DNA of 64,000 bases from Paenibacillus zeisoli (GCF_003994465.1 NZ_RZNX01000004.1:139997-203996); one strand, 5' to 3'; positions 1-9,620 are shown, counted from the stretch's first letter. Notes: a model not told the origin generated them from the sequence alone. Numbers and translations are program-made.

Positions 1-1
1 A

Positions 2-196
2 GGCGAGGAAGAAGCGGAAGTGTTCACCGATAATCGTCAGTCGGCAGGTTACAATTACGAAGCCGAGGCGGTGGGGCAGTATCTTCGTGAAGGCCAGCTG
101 GAAAGTCCGGTAATCTCTCTGGACGAATCTCTCGGCATTATGAAGCTTCTTGATGAAGTACGCGCGCAGTGGGGCTTCAAATATCCGTTTGAATAA
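2..196 (+). CDS. Gfo/Idh/MocA family oxidoreductase, C-terminal fragment
   Basis: This is the 3' end of a gene that starts outside the window. The open frame reads from base 2 to a TAA at 194-196. The last residues (LDEVRAQWGFKYPFE) and the preceding DESLGIMKLLDEV pattern are typical of the C-terminal helix of Gfo/Idh/MocA NAD(P)-dependent sugar or inositol dehydrogenases. The Rossmann domain that would show the cofactor site is not in the window, so substrate cannot be judged. Family assignment is by pattern recognition of a 64-residue tail. Confidence 0.6.
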   Translation, partial: GEEEAEVFTDNRQSAGYNYEAEAVGQYLREGQLESPVISLDESLGIMKLLDEVRAQWGFKYPFE

Positions 197-218
197 AATC
201 AAGACCTGACAAATATCA

Positions 219-256
219 ATGGCGCCACGGCTCTCATAAGTGTGGCGCCTTTTCTT
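219..256. terminator. Bidirectional hairpin terminator
   Basis: GGCGCCAC (221-228) pairs with GTGGCGCC (about 242-249), followed by TTTTCTT. It lies between the convergent dehydrogenase fragment and the MFS gene and probably serves both. Confidence 0.75.
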
Positions 257-265
257 GTTATGCAG

Positions 266-1456
266 CTATGCTGCATGGTCCTTTTTCGCCCCAGCGTCAT
301 TAGTCAAAATACCACTTCGTATAAAAGAGAACAGCGAACCGACAAAGCAAACTGCTGCAAACAGCCCTACGGCGGAGAAACCGTTAAATGCCGCATAGAT
401 CAAGCCTGCGAACCATGAGCCGAGTGTTGTCGCCGCGTACATGATCGAATTGGCCAAGCTTGCGATCGTTCCCCGAATTGCCGGATTCAATGAATTCAGC
501 ATGCCTATGATGAGCGGAAAGACAATACCCATCGTCATAAATATGAAAAAGTATACTCCTTCGAAAGCCGCAACCGAGGAAAGGTGAGGCAGCGTTACAA
601 AAGCTGCAATAGAGACGAGAATGCCCACAACCATCGCATTGAAACGATTCAACTTCTTGATCACATAAGCCCCGCTGAAGCTCCCCACGATATTTCCAAG
701 GCCCAGAACCAATATTACGAACCCTACCTGATCAACCGATAGGTGAAAGCGGTCCGCCATCCATTTCCCGATGAAAGAAAAGGCGGCAAAAAATCCACAT
801 TGAAATAAAAAGTGAGCTAGAAAAGCTCTTCTTGCGACCCGGCTCTTGAGCAGCGGGACGTATCTTTGGAGCAGCGAAAGCCTGACTGTCAGGTCTTGTT
901 CGGGCTTCAACTCGGGCAAAGCATAGAAGATGAATACAGCCACGAGCAGCGAGCAAGCACCAATTGTAATAAAAGGATAAGACCAATGGGCTGCCGCAAG
1001 CAAGCCTCCAATCGGGATACCGAAAGCCTGGGAAGAAGCCAGGCCGGCCATGACGATCCCGGACACTTTGGCGATCTTTGCCGCAGGAAATAGTGCAGGA
1101 ATAGAAGCCCAGACCTGGGGGGCTGTGAATGCTGCGCTGACTCCCGCTAAGAAACGGAATAGGAACATCGTCCAGAATCCTGTCGCGAAGCCGCATAGTA
1201 GGGTTGAAGCCGAGAAGCCGATCATGCCGTATAACATGACTTTTTTGCGATCCAATCCATCCGACAGCGGTCCGGCTACCAAAGCAAATAGGGCATATCC
1301 GAGCGCGTATGCCCCGACCAACCAACCGGTATACTCGGTTGGGATATGAAATAACCCCTGAAGAGTAGGGATGAGCGGAGAAATCAAAAATGTATCCGTA
1401 CCAATAACAAACATAATAAGAAAGAGCAAGGCAATTAACTTAACCATAGTATCCAT
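266..1456 (-). CDS. MFS transporter, DHA1-like drug efflux family
   Basis: A 396-residue, 12-helix major facilitator protein of the plasma membrane, of normal family length. The loop between helices 2 and 3 carries the MFS signature GPLSDGLDRKKV (residues 62-73), and the N-terminal half has the DHA1 look of proton-driven drug/H+ antiporters. The substrate cannot be read from sequence. It lies 69 bases downstream of an ArsR-type regulator gene on the same strand, so the two probably form a small autoregulated efflux unit. The start is either Met1 or Met4; an AGGAGAG precedes them. Confidence 0.85.
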   Translation of the reverse strand: MDTMVKLIALLFLIMFVIGTDTFLISPLIPTLQGLFHIPTEYTGWLVGAYALGYALFALVAGPLSDGLDRKKVMLYGMIGFSASTLLCGFATGFWTMFLFRFLAGVSAAFTAPQVWASIPALFPAAKIAKVSGIVMAGLASSQAFGIPIGGLLAAAHWSYPFITIGACSLLVAVFIFYALPELKPEQDLTVRLSLLQRYVPLLKSRVARRAFLAHFLFQCGFFAAFSFIGKWMADRFHLSVDQVGFVILVLGLGNIVGSFSGAYVIKKLNRFNAMVVGILVSIAAFVTLPHLSSVAAFEGVYFFIFMTMGIVFPLIIGMLNSLNPAIRGTIASLANSIMYAATTLGSWFAGLIYAAFNGFSAVGLFAAVCFVGSLFSFIRSGILTNDAGAKKDHAA

Positions 1457-1525
1457 TCTCTCCTATCCACCTTAGTTTCGTAGTACAATAACTTTTGAAC
1501 TAATGATGAAAAAAAGAATTTCTTT

Positions 1526-1816
1526 CTACAACGTATCAAGAAATCCCGGTAAATAAGCTTCAAACGTCTCCAAATCGATACTCGTATATTTCGACTGCGC
1601 TTCTTTTCGTACCCTGATCAATTTCGCCTCCCTTAAAGCACGCAAATGATATGAAGTGTTCGACTTCGAAGTATTGCAAATGTCCCCAACTTCCCCGCAA
1701 TTCATCTCCTTCTTATTGGCGTATAGAACTCGAATGATTTCCAATCTTGTCTCGTCAGCTAAGGCTTGAAACATTTTGACTCGGTGTTCGTTATCTAAAG
1801 TTTTTTGAATAGTCAT
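1526..1816 (-). CDS. ArsR/SmtB family winged-helix regulator
   Basis: A 96-residue DNA-binding repressor. The winged helix spans roughly residues 15-80 (ALADETRLEIIRVL, then a recognition helix around SNTSYHLRALREA). Cys40 and Cys47 flank the helix before the recognition helix, near where metal- or thiol-sensing ArsR proteins carry cysteines, so a thiol or metal signal is possible but not shown. It is followed on the same strand by an MFS efflux gene, its likely target. The AT-rich stretch 1817-1950 separates it from the divergent HAD gene and presumably holds both promoters. Confidence 0.85.
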   Translation of the reverse strand: MTIQKTLDNEHRVKMFQALADETRLEIIRVLYANKKEMNCGEVGDICNTSKSNTSYHLRALREAKLIRVRKEAQSKYTSIDLETFEAYLPGFLDTL

Positions 1817-1950
1817 AAAACCATTGTACTAAAATATTTCTGCAAATCAAGTTTTTGTATTTCTTTGATAAACATCCCGTGAAGTATTAAAATCAAATTT
1901 ATATTAATATATTTCAATATTTAAATGGAGAGGTACATGAGGTGTAACTT

Positions 1951-2685
1951 ATGAATAACAAAGCTGTATTTTTCGATGTGGATGACACGCTCTACGATCA
2001 TTTATCCCCGCTGCGCAGTGCCTTGATGGAGGTTCTCGGATTGCCGGAGGATTTTCCGTATGAGCGGGCCTACTATTTATTCCGCTATTATAGCGATCTT
2101 CTTTCTGACGAGGAAGGATTATCTGCGGTTCCGGACAAGTCCAAAATGGAGCGTATGCGCACAAGAAGATTCATACTGAGCCTTGCTGAGCTTGGAGTCC
2201 ACGTGACGGAGGAACAGGCTGGCCGGCTGCAGGCTGCCTATTTGCGGGGACAGTTCGAGATCAGACCGTTCGAGGGCGCGGTAACGCTTATTCGCAGGTT
2301 GAGTGAGGCCGGTTATGTAGTCGGATTGATCACCAATGGCCCTAAGGAACATCAAATGAGTAAAATTCTGGCGATGGAGATGGAGAAGCTGGTGCCTCTA
2401 AGTCACATCTTCGTCTCCGGTGCTGTGGGAATTGCCAAGCCGGATCCGCGTCTGTTCACTCATGTCAATGCAAGCACGGGAACGCTTGCGGCTGACTGTC
2501 ATTATATTGGAGACTCCTGGCGCAATGATGTGGTAGGCAGTCTTGGCGCAGGCTGGACCTCCATCTGGTTCAATCACCGGGGGGCGAAGCCGGAGTCGGA
2601 TCATACGCCTCATTATATCGTGTCTACTTTTGAGGAGATTGGTACATTGTATGGAGTGAACGAGGTGCACAAAGGAACCAACTAA
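1951..2685 (+). CDS. HAD family hydrolase (subfamily IA)
   Basis: A 244-residue cytosolic haloacid dehalogenase-like phosphatase. Motif I is DVDDT (Asp9, Asp11), motif II is the Thr of ITNGP, motif III the Lys of AKPDPRLF, and motif IV is IGDSWRND. A helical cap between motifs I and II (residues about 15-85) fits subfamily IA, such as YfnB-like pyrimidine nucleotidases or phosphoglycolate phosphatases. The natural substrate is not predictable. A GAGGTG precedes the ATG. The ABC exporter genes follow 31 bases later on the same strand and may be cotranscribed. Confidence 0.85.
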   Translation: MNNKAVFFDVDDTLYDHLSPLRSALMEVLGLPEDFPYERAYYLFRYYSDLLSDEEGLSAVPDKSKMERMRTRRFILSLAELGVHVTEEQAGRLQAAYLRGQFEIRPFEGAVTLIRRLSEAGYVVGLITNGPKEHQMSKILAMEMEKLVPLSHIFVSGAVGIAKPDPRLFTHVNASTGTLAADCHYIGDSWRNDVVGSLGAGWTSIWFNHRGAKPESDHTPHYIVSTFEEIGTLYGVNEVHKGTN

Positions 2686-2716
2686 ATGCCTTCCAGGGCC
2701 TTGGAGGAATACACCT

Positions 2717-4480
2717 ATGGGGATGGTTTTGTCTTTTCTGAGAAAATACCGGGCCGCCTCAATTACCGCTCTGCTAATGATGCTGGTTGAGCTGTCCGTG
2801 GAGCTGATGCAGCCGTATCTGATCTCCAAAATCATTGATAACGGAATACGTGTAAAAGATCTGTCTGTCGTATGGCTGTGGGGTGGTGTGCTTCTTGGAA
2901 GCTCGGTTATCGCTTTTATCGCGGGTATCTCCAGTTCCTTCTTCGCTTCCCATGCGAGCCAGAGCTTCGCGTTCGATCTGCGGGACAAGCTGTATGATAA
3001 AGTGCAATCTTTTACCTATTCAGTATTTAGCCGATTCGAATCTTCTTCGCTGATTACCCGGCTGACCGGAGATGTTACACAGCTGCAGGATATGATCTTC
3101 ATGAGTCTGCGGTTCGCAACCCGGGTACCGCTTGTTGTATTCGGCAGTATCCTGATGGCGCTTATTGTAGATGTCAAGCTCGGCCTGCTGCTTGTTCTGA
3201 CCATTCCCTTTCTAATTGTCTTTGTAGTGTGGATGATGAAGATAGCGACTTCCAACTTCGGCAGAGTCCAAAGGCGGCTGGATAAGGTGAATGAAGTCAT
3301 TCAGGAGAATCTGACGGGAATTCGGCTAATCCGGGTATTCGTCCGAGTAGGGCATGAAATTGAACGGTTCGCAAAGTTCAGCCTTGCGCTGATGAAGGAG
3401 ACCGTGAGGTCGCTCAGACTCATGGAGTCTACGGTGCCATACATCCTACTGCTAGTTAACTGTGCCATCATTGCCGTACTCTGGTTCGGCCGAATAGATA
3501 TCGCCGCAGGGGATGCCACTGTCGGCCAGGTCGTGGCGGTTGCCAATTACTCCTTAAGAATTATCGGCGCACTCTCGGCGCTGTCTTGGATACTTATGAA
3601 CTATTCCCGGGCTATCGCTTCGGCTGGGCGGATCCAGGAAGTGATGAACACAGAAGATCATGCCGAAGATCCTCTTCCTGACTCGGTGAACGCAGCTGGG
3701 AAATCCAGTGAATTGGTGGAGCCTATTCGAGGACAGGTGGAATTCCGTAATGTAGGTTTCCGTTACCCCGGCAGTGACATTACGGTGCTGGATGGGATCA
3801 ACTTCAAGGTGGAAGCGGGTCAGCGGGTGGCTATTCTCGGAGCGACGGGTTCCGGCAAATCCTCACTCATTCAGCTCATTCCCAGGCTGCATGAGCCTAC
3901 ACAGGGGGAGATCCATATCGATGGGGTAGATACCCGAGACATCTCCCATTCCCGCTTACGGGCATCCATCGGTTATGTTCCGCAGGAGGTCATGCTGTTC
4001 ACAGGCTCGATCAGGGATAATATCGCTTGGGGCCAAGAGAATGCTTCTTATAGGCAGATTGAGACCGCAGCCAGACAGGCCCAGATTCATGAGACGATTG
4101 ATCAGCTGCCTGAAGGCTATGATACGAAGCTCGGCCAGCGGGGAGTCAATCTGTCAGGGGGACAGAAGCAGCGGCTGTCCATTGCCAGGGCACTCGTCAG
4201 ACAACCTTCGATTCTGATTCTGGATGACAGCACAAGTGCGCTGGATGTGGCTACAGAAGCTGCCCTCCTGGAAGAATTGAGGGACTTGTCCTGTACGACA
4301 TTCCTGATCACTCAGAAGATCAGCTCAACAAGGTCAGCTGATCTGATTCTGCTTCTGGATGAAGGCCGGCTTGCTGCTAGTGGCAAGCATGAAGACTTGA
4401 TGCAGACGTCGCTATTGTACCGGCAGATCTTTGAATCTCAGTATGGGGAGGGATCACAGCATGTTCAAAGCCTTAACTGA
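2717..4480 (+). CDS. Heterodimeric ABC exporter, degenerate-site subunit
   Basis: A 587-residue half-transporter: six membrane helices (residues about 15-300), then a nucleotide-binding domain with Walker A GATGSGKSS (about 375-383) and an intact signature LSGGQKQR (about 479). The position after Walker B is Asp rather than catalytic Glu (LDDSTSALD), and the switch His is Gln (ITQKISS). This is the hallmark of the non-catalytic half of heterodimeric exporters such as BmrC/BmrD or TM287/TM288. The partner is the overlapping downstream gene. The start has GGAGG nine bases upstream. Multidrug or lipid export is the family role; the cargo is unknown. Confidence 0.9.
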   Translation: MGMVLSFLRKYRAASITALLMMLVELSVELMQPYLISKIIDNGIRVKDLSVVWLWGGVLLGSSVIAFIAGISSSFFASHASQSFAFDLRDKLYDKVQSFTYSVFSRFESSSLITRLTGDVTQLQDMIFMSLRFATRVPLVVFGSILMALIVDVKLGLLLVLTIPFLIVFVVWMMKIATSNFGRVQRRLDKVNEVIQENLTGIRLIRVFVRVGHEIERFAKFSLALMKETVRSLRLMESTVPYILLLVNCAIIAVLWFGRIDIAAGDATVGQVVAVANYSLRIIGALSALSWILMNYSRAIASAGRIQEVMNTEDHAEDPLPDSVNAAGKSSELVEPIRGQVEFRNVGFRYPGSDITVLDGINFKVEAGQRVAILGATGSGKSSLIQLIPRLHEPTQGEIHIDGVDTRDISHSRLRASIGYVPQEVMLFTGSIRDNIAWGQENASYRQIETAARQAQIHETIDQLPEGYDTKLGQRGVNLSGGQKQRLSIARALVRQPSILILDDSTSALDVATEAALLEELRDLSCTTFLITQKISSTRSADLILLLDEGRLAASGKHEDLMQTSLLYRQIFESQYGEGSQHVQSLN

Positions 4481-6311
4481 ACCGTTTCAGCATCCTTTTC
4501 CCGAGATTGAACTGCGTAAGGGAGGCGGAGGGAGGAAGCCAAAGGCAAAAGCCAAGAACGTATCGGGCACGGTGGGAAGGATCTGGACTTACCTTGCTCG
4601 CCGCAAGGCGAAGCTCATCCTGGTTCTGTTCATGGTGGTTCTAAGCTCCGGGCTTGCTCTTCTGGGCCCCTACATGATTGGGAAAGCCGTGGATGACTAT
4701 CTGCAGAGCAGCCGGGCTCACTTCGGTCTATTCCTGGCCGGACTGGGCCTTGTATATGTGCTGTATTCCGTAACCTCCTGGCTACAGAACATCTGGATGA
4801 TCGAAATTTCTCAAGAAACGGTATACCGGATGCGCATGGATCTGTTCACCCATCTTCACCAGCTGCCCATTCCCTTCTTTGGAAAAAGACAGCAGGGCGA
4901 GATCATGAGCCGTCTGACTAACGATATGGAGAACGTCAGCTCCACACTGAACAGCTCCGCGATTCAGATCTTCTCAAGTATTCTGACTTTGGTAGGTACG
5001 CTTGGCGTTATGCTGTATCTTAGTCCGCTGCTAACGCTGCTGACCTTTCTGGTCGTGCCGCTCATGATCCTCGGTATGCGCTGGATTACCCGGCGTACAG
5101 GTCCGCTGTACAAGCAGCGGCAGAACAATCTCGGGGAGCTGAACGGATACATTGAGGAGACGTTGTCCGGACAGCGGATCATTAAGGCATTCTCGCAGGA
5201 ACCGAGAGTCATCCGGGGCTTCAAAGAACGTAATGAGGCCATCCGCCGCTCGGGCTTCTGGGCTCAGACCATATCAGGCTTCATCCCGAAGCTGATGAAC
5301 AGCCTTAACAATCTGAGTTTTGCCATTGTGGCCGGGGTCGGAGGGATTCTTGCGATTCGCGGTGCAGTTACGATCGGGATCATTATTGTCTTCGTAGAGT
5401 ATGCTAGGCAGTTCACCAGACCTTTGAATGACCTGGCTAACCAGTGGAATACCCTGCTGTCGGCAATTGCCGGAGCAGAACGGGTATTTGAGGTTATGGA
5501 TGAGGAGGTCGAGGTCAAGGATGAAGAGGTCGAGGTCAAGGATGAAGGGGCGTCTGTGAAGCTGGATCATGTGGAGGGCGCAGTCAGCTTCTCCCATGTT
5601 GCCTTTTCTTATGAAGAGAATGGAGATACGTTATCGGACATCAGCTTTGAGGCAAAGCCGGGTGAAATGATTGCCCTTGTCGGCCCGACAGGAGCTGGCA
5701 AGACTACGTTAATCCAGCTGCTGTCGAGATTCTACGATCCTTCGGATGGCCTCATCACAGTGGATGGGCGTGACATCACGACGATTCAGCGGCAGAGCCT
5801 GAGATCGCATATGGCCTTTGTACTGCAGGACTCTTTTCTCTTCCAGGGGACCATTCGTGAGAATATCCGCTTTGGACGTCTGGATGCAACAGATGAGGAA
5901 GTGGAGGAAGCCTCCAAGCTTGCCAATGCTCATGCTTTCATTATGCGGCTGGGTGGAGGTTACGACCGAGTGCTGGAGACAGGCGGAAATGGCATCAGCC
6001 AGGGACAGAAGCAGCTGTTAGCTATTGCCCGGGCCATTCTTGCAAGCCCTTCGATTCTTGTATTAGATGAAGCTACGAGCAGTATCGATACGATTACCGA
6101 GATCAAGATTCAGGAAGGTCTTCAGCGTCTGATGCAGGGTAGAACCAGCTTTGTGATTGCACATAGGCTGAATACGATCCGTCAGGCGGATAAGATCCTG
6201 GTTCTGAAGGATGGAAGACTGATTGAACAGGGACCACATGAGAAGCTGCTTGCTGCGGGTGGGTTCTATAGCAAGCTGTATCATGGACAGCTTAGGAATG
6301 AGGAAATGTAG
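4461..6311 (+). CDS. Heterodimeric ABC exporter, catalytic-site subunit
   Basis: A 616-residue half-transporter from the ATG at 4461, chosen because GGGGAGGG sits just upstream; it overlaps the previous stop by 20 bases. Six membrane helices are followed by an ATPase domain with Walker A GPTGAGKTT (408-416), Walker B with the catalytic Glu (VLDEATSSID) and the switch His (IAHRLNTI). Its own signature is degenerate (ISQGQKQ), so the working ATP site must pair its Walker motifs with the LSGGQ of the upstream subunit. The linker holds a perfect 7-residue tandem duplication (residues 349-362). Lengths resemble the YfiB/YfiC-type pair; cargo unknown. Confidence 0.9.
   Translation: MFKALTEPFQHPFPEIELRKGGGGRKPKAKAKNVSGTVGRIWTYLARRKAKLILVLFMVVLSSGLALLGPYMIGKAVDDYLQSSRAHFGLFLAGLGLVYVLYSVTSWLQNIWMIEISQETVYRMRMDLFTHLHQLPIPFFGKRQQGEIMSRLTNDMENVSSTLNSSAIQIFSSILTLVGTLGVMLYLSPLLTLLTFLVVPLMILGMRWITRRTGPLYKQRQNNLGELNGYIEETLSGQRIIKAFSQEPRVIRGFKERNEAIRRSGFWAQTISGFIPKLMNSLNNLSFAIVAGVGGILAIRGAVTIGIIIVFVEYARQFTRPLNDLANQWNTLLSAIAGAERVFEVMDEEVEVKDEEVEVKDEGASVKLDHVEGAVSFSHVAFSYEENGDTLSDISFEAKPGEMIALVGPTGAGKTTLIQLLSRFYDPSDGLITVDGRDITTIQRQSLRSHMAFVLQDSFLFQGTIRENIRFGRLDATDEEVEEASKLANAHAFIMRLGGGYDRVLETGGNGISQGQKQLLAIARAILASPSILVLDEATSSIDTITEIKIQEGLQRLMQGRTSFVIAHRLNTIRQADKILVLKDGRLIEQGPHEKLLAAGGFYSKLYHGQLRNEEM
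5505..5546 (+). repeat. 21-bp perfect in-frame tandem duplication
   Basis: Two identical 21-base units (5505-5525 and 5526-5546) encode EVEVKDE twice in the acidic linker between the membrane and ATPase domains of the exporter subunit. The reading frame is kept, so the copy number could vary without breaking the protein. Confidence 0.9.
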
Positions 6312-6402
6312 TGAGGGCCGCGGGGCCTGAATAATAGATCATCTTTTTATGAATACTATTTCAGGTTCACTCAATACACTTACCCCAAAGGAGGGTCTAC
6401 TG

Positions 6403-7038
6403 ATGCAGCAGCAATATGGATCAGAACAGCAAAATCTGGGTCAGAATATTCCACAATTCAACCGCGGTGGTCATGAAATCTTCGAGGCCAATGAAATTAT
6501 CCAGTGCACCATCAATTTGCTCGATAACTATACCATTTACAGACCGTTCGTGAAGGACCAGGAGTTGATGGGTATCCTGGATCGTCAAGCGGCCTATATT
6601 CGTACCCAGTATAATTTGACGGTAGAATGCTTCAAGTCTGGGCTGAAGCCAAGTCAGGAGACGGAACCTTATCTGATTCCGCAAATGAAACAGCCGGTAT
6701 ACGGAATTCAGCCGCAAAGCCAGCCTAAGAAACCGGCAGCTTCCCAAGCTGAGATTAATGACGCGGCAATCAGCACGTTAATGCTGAATATTGTTAAGCC
6801 GCATGCTTCCGCCCTGGCCAGGTCGGCGACAGAAGTAGTTAATCCTGTATTGAGACGGGTACTGGCTTCCCAATCTCAGAATTTTGTGGAGATGGCCTAT
6901 GAGCTGTTTGAATATCAGAATGTGCGTGGTTATTACCAGCTTCCACAGCTTCCCGGGCAGGATATGCATGCCATGTTGAACGGATTCGCACCATCTATGG
7001 GCGGGAACCAAGGTATGGGTATGGGCCAAGCTCACTAA
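6403..7038 (+). CDS. Spore coat protein, CotF-like
   Basis: A 211-residue protein with the ferritin-like helical CotF fold: an N-terminal part around FEANEIIQCTINLLDNYTIY and a second helical block (residues about 130-190) ending in YELFEYQNVRGYYQLPQL, a typical coat F ending. The Gln/Gly/Met-rich termini are typical of coat proteins. It would act in the coat of the endospore or as a small ferritin-like coat component. The start at 6403 is set by AAAGGAGG at 6388-6395. It is single and closed by a terminator. Related families annotated as CotF are diverse, so the exact coat role is unknown. Confidence 0.8.
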   Translation: MQQQYGSEQQNLGQNIPQFNRGGHEIFEANEIIQCTINLLDNYTIYRPFVKDQELMGILDRQAAYIRTQYNLTVECFKSGLKPSQETEPYLIPQMKQPVYGIQPQSQPKKPAASQAEINDAAISTLMLNIVKPHASALARSATEVVNPVLRRVLASQSQNFVEMAYELFEYQNVRGYYQLPQLPGQDMHAMLNGFAPSMGGNQGMGMGQAH

Positions 7039-7044
7039 AAAAAA

Positions 7045-7090
7045 GCGAAATCGCCAGCCTGAGGAGATGATCCTTGGGCTGGCGATTTGT
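7045..7090 (+). terminator. Hairpin terminator after cotF-like gene
   Basis: AAATCGCCAGCC pairs with GGCTGGCGATTT across a loop of about 17 bases. The T tract is short (TTTGTATTT). Confidence 0.7.
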
Positions 7091-7113
7091 ATTTGGTGGG
7101 TGGAATACCACAG

Positions 7114-7168
7114 GAAGCCTCCAGAGAGACGAACGTATACGGACAAGCGATAGCGGTCGCCTTTGTGT
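7114..7168. repeat. Short interspersed intergenic repeat, copy A
   Basis: About 55 bases, starting GAAGCCTCCAGAGAGACGAA and ending GGTCGCCTTTG, match 17014-17068 with few differences. It lies just after a terminator and contains a short inverted motif (GCGA...TCGC). Confidence 0.75.
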
Positions 7169-7190
7169 ACGGATATGTACCCGTTACCGT

Positions 7191-9620
7191 TTAGGAAACT
7201 TCATCCTCAAAGATCACCGGGAGGTGGACCGACACTTCATCGGGAGTCAAAGGCTTACTATAGTAGAAGCCTTGTGCATTGTAACACTGCAGCTCCTTGA
7301 GCAGAGCTACCTGGGCTTCCGTCTCTACACCTTCGGCTACAATCGCTAGGCCAATCTGTCTGGCCATGGAGATGATCATTTCAGCAATCGCCCTGCTGTC
7401 ACTATCGCTGGTTATATTACTCACGAAGGACCGATCGATCTTCAGACAGCCAATCGGCAGACTGTGCAGATAACTTAAGGAGCTGTAGCCTGTCCCGAAA
7501 TCATCCATCGATACCGAAATGCCCGCTTTTCGCAGATCATTCAGAATACGGATCACATGTTCTTCGTTATGCATCATGGCACTTTCGGTGATCTCGAGTT
7601 CCAGCAGTTCCGGATCGAGCGCAAGCTCAGTTAATAGCTCCATAATAGAATCGAATATGTCCGGCTTCATCAAGTGGATCTGCGAAATATTAACGGCTAC
7701 CGGCCTTACTTGGCGGCCTTCTGTCAGCCACTTCTTTACCTGGGTGCAGGCGGTTCGGAGAACCCACTTCTCAAGACCAACAATAAGTCCAGACTTCTCC
7801 GCGACGGGAATGAACTGGCCTGGTGAGATTACGCCTAACAGGGGATGTTGCCAGCGTACAAGCGCCTCGAGTCCAATGACCTCTCCTGTCCGGATATCCA
7901 CCTTGGGCTGATAGACCAGGCGCATCTGATCTGCTTGAATGGCGAGCTCAAGGTCATTCTCAAGAATGATCTGCTCAATGCTGGTCTGGTCGCGTTCGGC
8001 ATCATAGAACTGATATTGGGAGCTGCCGTTCTCCTTCGCATTATACATGGCTGCATCCGAATGCTTCATCAGCGCGTCAGCATCGAGCCCGTCTTCGGGA
8101 AAAGTGGCGATCCCCACTGAGGCGGACAGCTTGACGGAATGATTGCCCACTTCAAAAGGCTGCGCGAATTCATGAACCACACAGCCAGCCAAAATCTCAA
8201 GCGCCGCTCTATCCTTAACATCAGGGATAAGGACCGTGAACTCGTCGCCCCCGATCCGGGCAATGGTACAGCTAGCCGGGAGACAATGCTGGAGCTTCTG
8301 GGCAGCTTGCTTGATTACTCTATCCCCGAAGTCGTGACCGAACAGATCGTTGATCCTTTTGAACCGGTCCAAGTCAATGAAAAGGACGGAGAAAGGAACG
8401 GACTTATGAGTGTCCATGGCGATTTTGGCGGTTTTGGTTGTCAACAAATGCTTGAAAGATCGGCGGTTGGCGAGGCCGGTCAGCTCATCATGATAGGCAA
8501 GATGCCGGATAAGCTCCTGATCTTTCTTGTGGCTGGTCATATCTTTAATGATACTGTAAGCTCCCACCAGTCTGTGATCGATCATAATGGGCAGGGATGT
8601 AAGCCATAGGTGCAGAATGGAACTATCGGCCGCTTTCACTTGAAGTTCAATGCTGCTGGACTTCCCGCTTAAGACATGATTGAAATGCTGGCTTGCCGGC
8701 TGCTTCTGTTCCTCCTGCAGTAGATCGTAAAAGCGAATGCCGCTAAGCTGTAGACCTAGACGCTGCTCCAGAAGCTCGGCCTGACGATTCATGCCTGTAA
8801 TCCTTCCACTCGGATCGAATGCCAGTACGCTGTCGGGGTTGTATTCATAGAGAGACATATAATGCTGTTCGGTCTCGATGATCCTTTGATTCTGGCGCCG
8901 CTGCCGATCTTCGAGAAAAGCATCAGGAATCATATATAGGGCTGAAGTGATGAAGAGCATGAATACATAAGGCACTAAGAATACAGGCTTCGTCCCTATA
9001 TCATTACTTGGGATTACAGATAGAATACAGAGCAGCGGAGTTCCAAATAGAGCCGCACCAGCCAGTACAACACCTGGGAGACGGGTCCAGGTATGAAGAC
9101 TATGCTCACGGTTGCGATTGGATACGGCAAGCAGCTTAATGACGGCAAAGCACAAAATGAGCACGATCGCTATACTTAACAGGACAAGCTCAAGTCTCCA
9201 TGCGAGATGGGTACCAAATAGGAGCAGAATATTCGCATAATCGAACGACAGAATGATGAACGTGATGATCAGACTGGTACGGAAATATTGTCTGAACCCG
9301 CTACGGGGTTGCCCGGCATAGCGAAGGCCGAATTTAGCCGCTGCGTAACAACCTAGAATCGTGAACAGCACATGAAGAAAGTAATAAGTTCGGACGAAGG
9401 GGACATTGGTAGAAGAAAGCACCAGGATATGCGATAGACTGAAGCCAATCGAACCCGATAAAAGACCAAACTGCTGCAGGCGCCTGTCCTTCTTGCTGCG
9501 TATGGAAGTCAGGGAAGGAGCAGAGCGGTAAGTAAGGAGTGCAGCTCCGGCTAGACTGGCCAGAAATGCTACGGATAAATCAAATAGGTTCAGCTGCAAA
9601 GGTTCAAGAAGGGTAGGCAT
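7191..9620 (-). CDS. Membrane-bound PAS-GGDEF-EAL cyclic di-GMP protein
   Basis: An 809-residue protein with about seven or eight N-terminal membrane helices (residues 10-240), a PAS domain (about 250-365), a GGDEF domain with intact GGDEF at 457-461 and an EAL domain with EAL at 585-587 (LEALVRWQHP). The EAL catalytic signatures NISQIHL, ELEITES and DDFGTGYSSL are all visible. Both synthesis and hydrolysis of c-di-GMP are therefore possible; in such tandem proteins one domain often dominates. It stands alone, divergent from the nucleotidyltransferase gene. The membrane part would sense an unknown signal. Confidence 0.9.
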   Translation of the reverse strand: MPTLLEPLQLNLFDLSVAFLASLAGAALLTYRSAPSLTSIRSKKDRRLQQFGLLSGSIGFSLSHILVLSSTNVPFVRTYYFLHVLFTILGCYAAAKFGLRYAGQPRSGFRQYFRTSLIITFIILSFDYANILLLFGTHLAWRLELVLLSIAIVLILCFAVIKLLAVSNRNREHSLHTWTRLPGVVLAGAALFGTPLLCILSVIPSNDIGTKPVFLVPYVFMLFITSALYMIPDAFLEDRQRRQNQRIIETEQHYMSLYEYNPDSVLAFDPSGRITGMNRQAELLEQRLGLQLSGIRFYDLLQEEQKQPASQHFNHVLSGKSSSIELQVKAADSSILHLWLTSLPIMIDHRLVGAYSIIKDMTSHKKDQELIRHLAYHDELTGLANRRSFKHLLTTKTAKIAMDTHKSVPFSVLFIDLDRFKRINDLFGHDFGDRVIKQAAQKLQHCLPASCTIARIGGDEFTVLIPDVKDRAALEILAGCVVHEFAQPFEVGNHSVKLSASVGIATFPEDGLDADALMKHSDAAMYNAKENGSSQYQFYDAERDQTSIEQIILENDLELAIQADQMRLVYQPKVDIRTGEVIGLEALVRWQHPLLGVISPGQFIPVAEKSGLIVGLEKWVLRTACTQVKKWLTEGRQVRPVAVNISQIHLMKPDIFDSIMELLTELALDPELLELEITESAMMHNEEHVIRILNDLRKAGISVSMDDFGTGYSSLSYLHSLPIGCLKIDRSFVSNITSDSDSRAIAEMIISMARQIGLAIVAEGVETEAQVALLKELQCYNAQGFYYSKPLTPDEVSVHLPVIFEDEVS

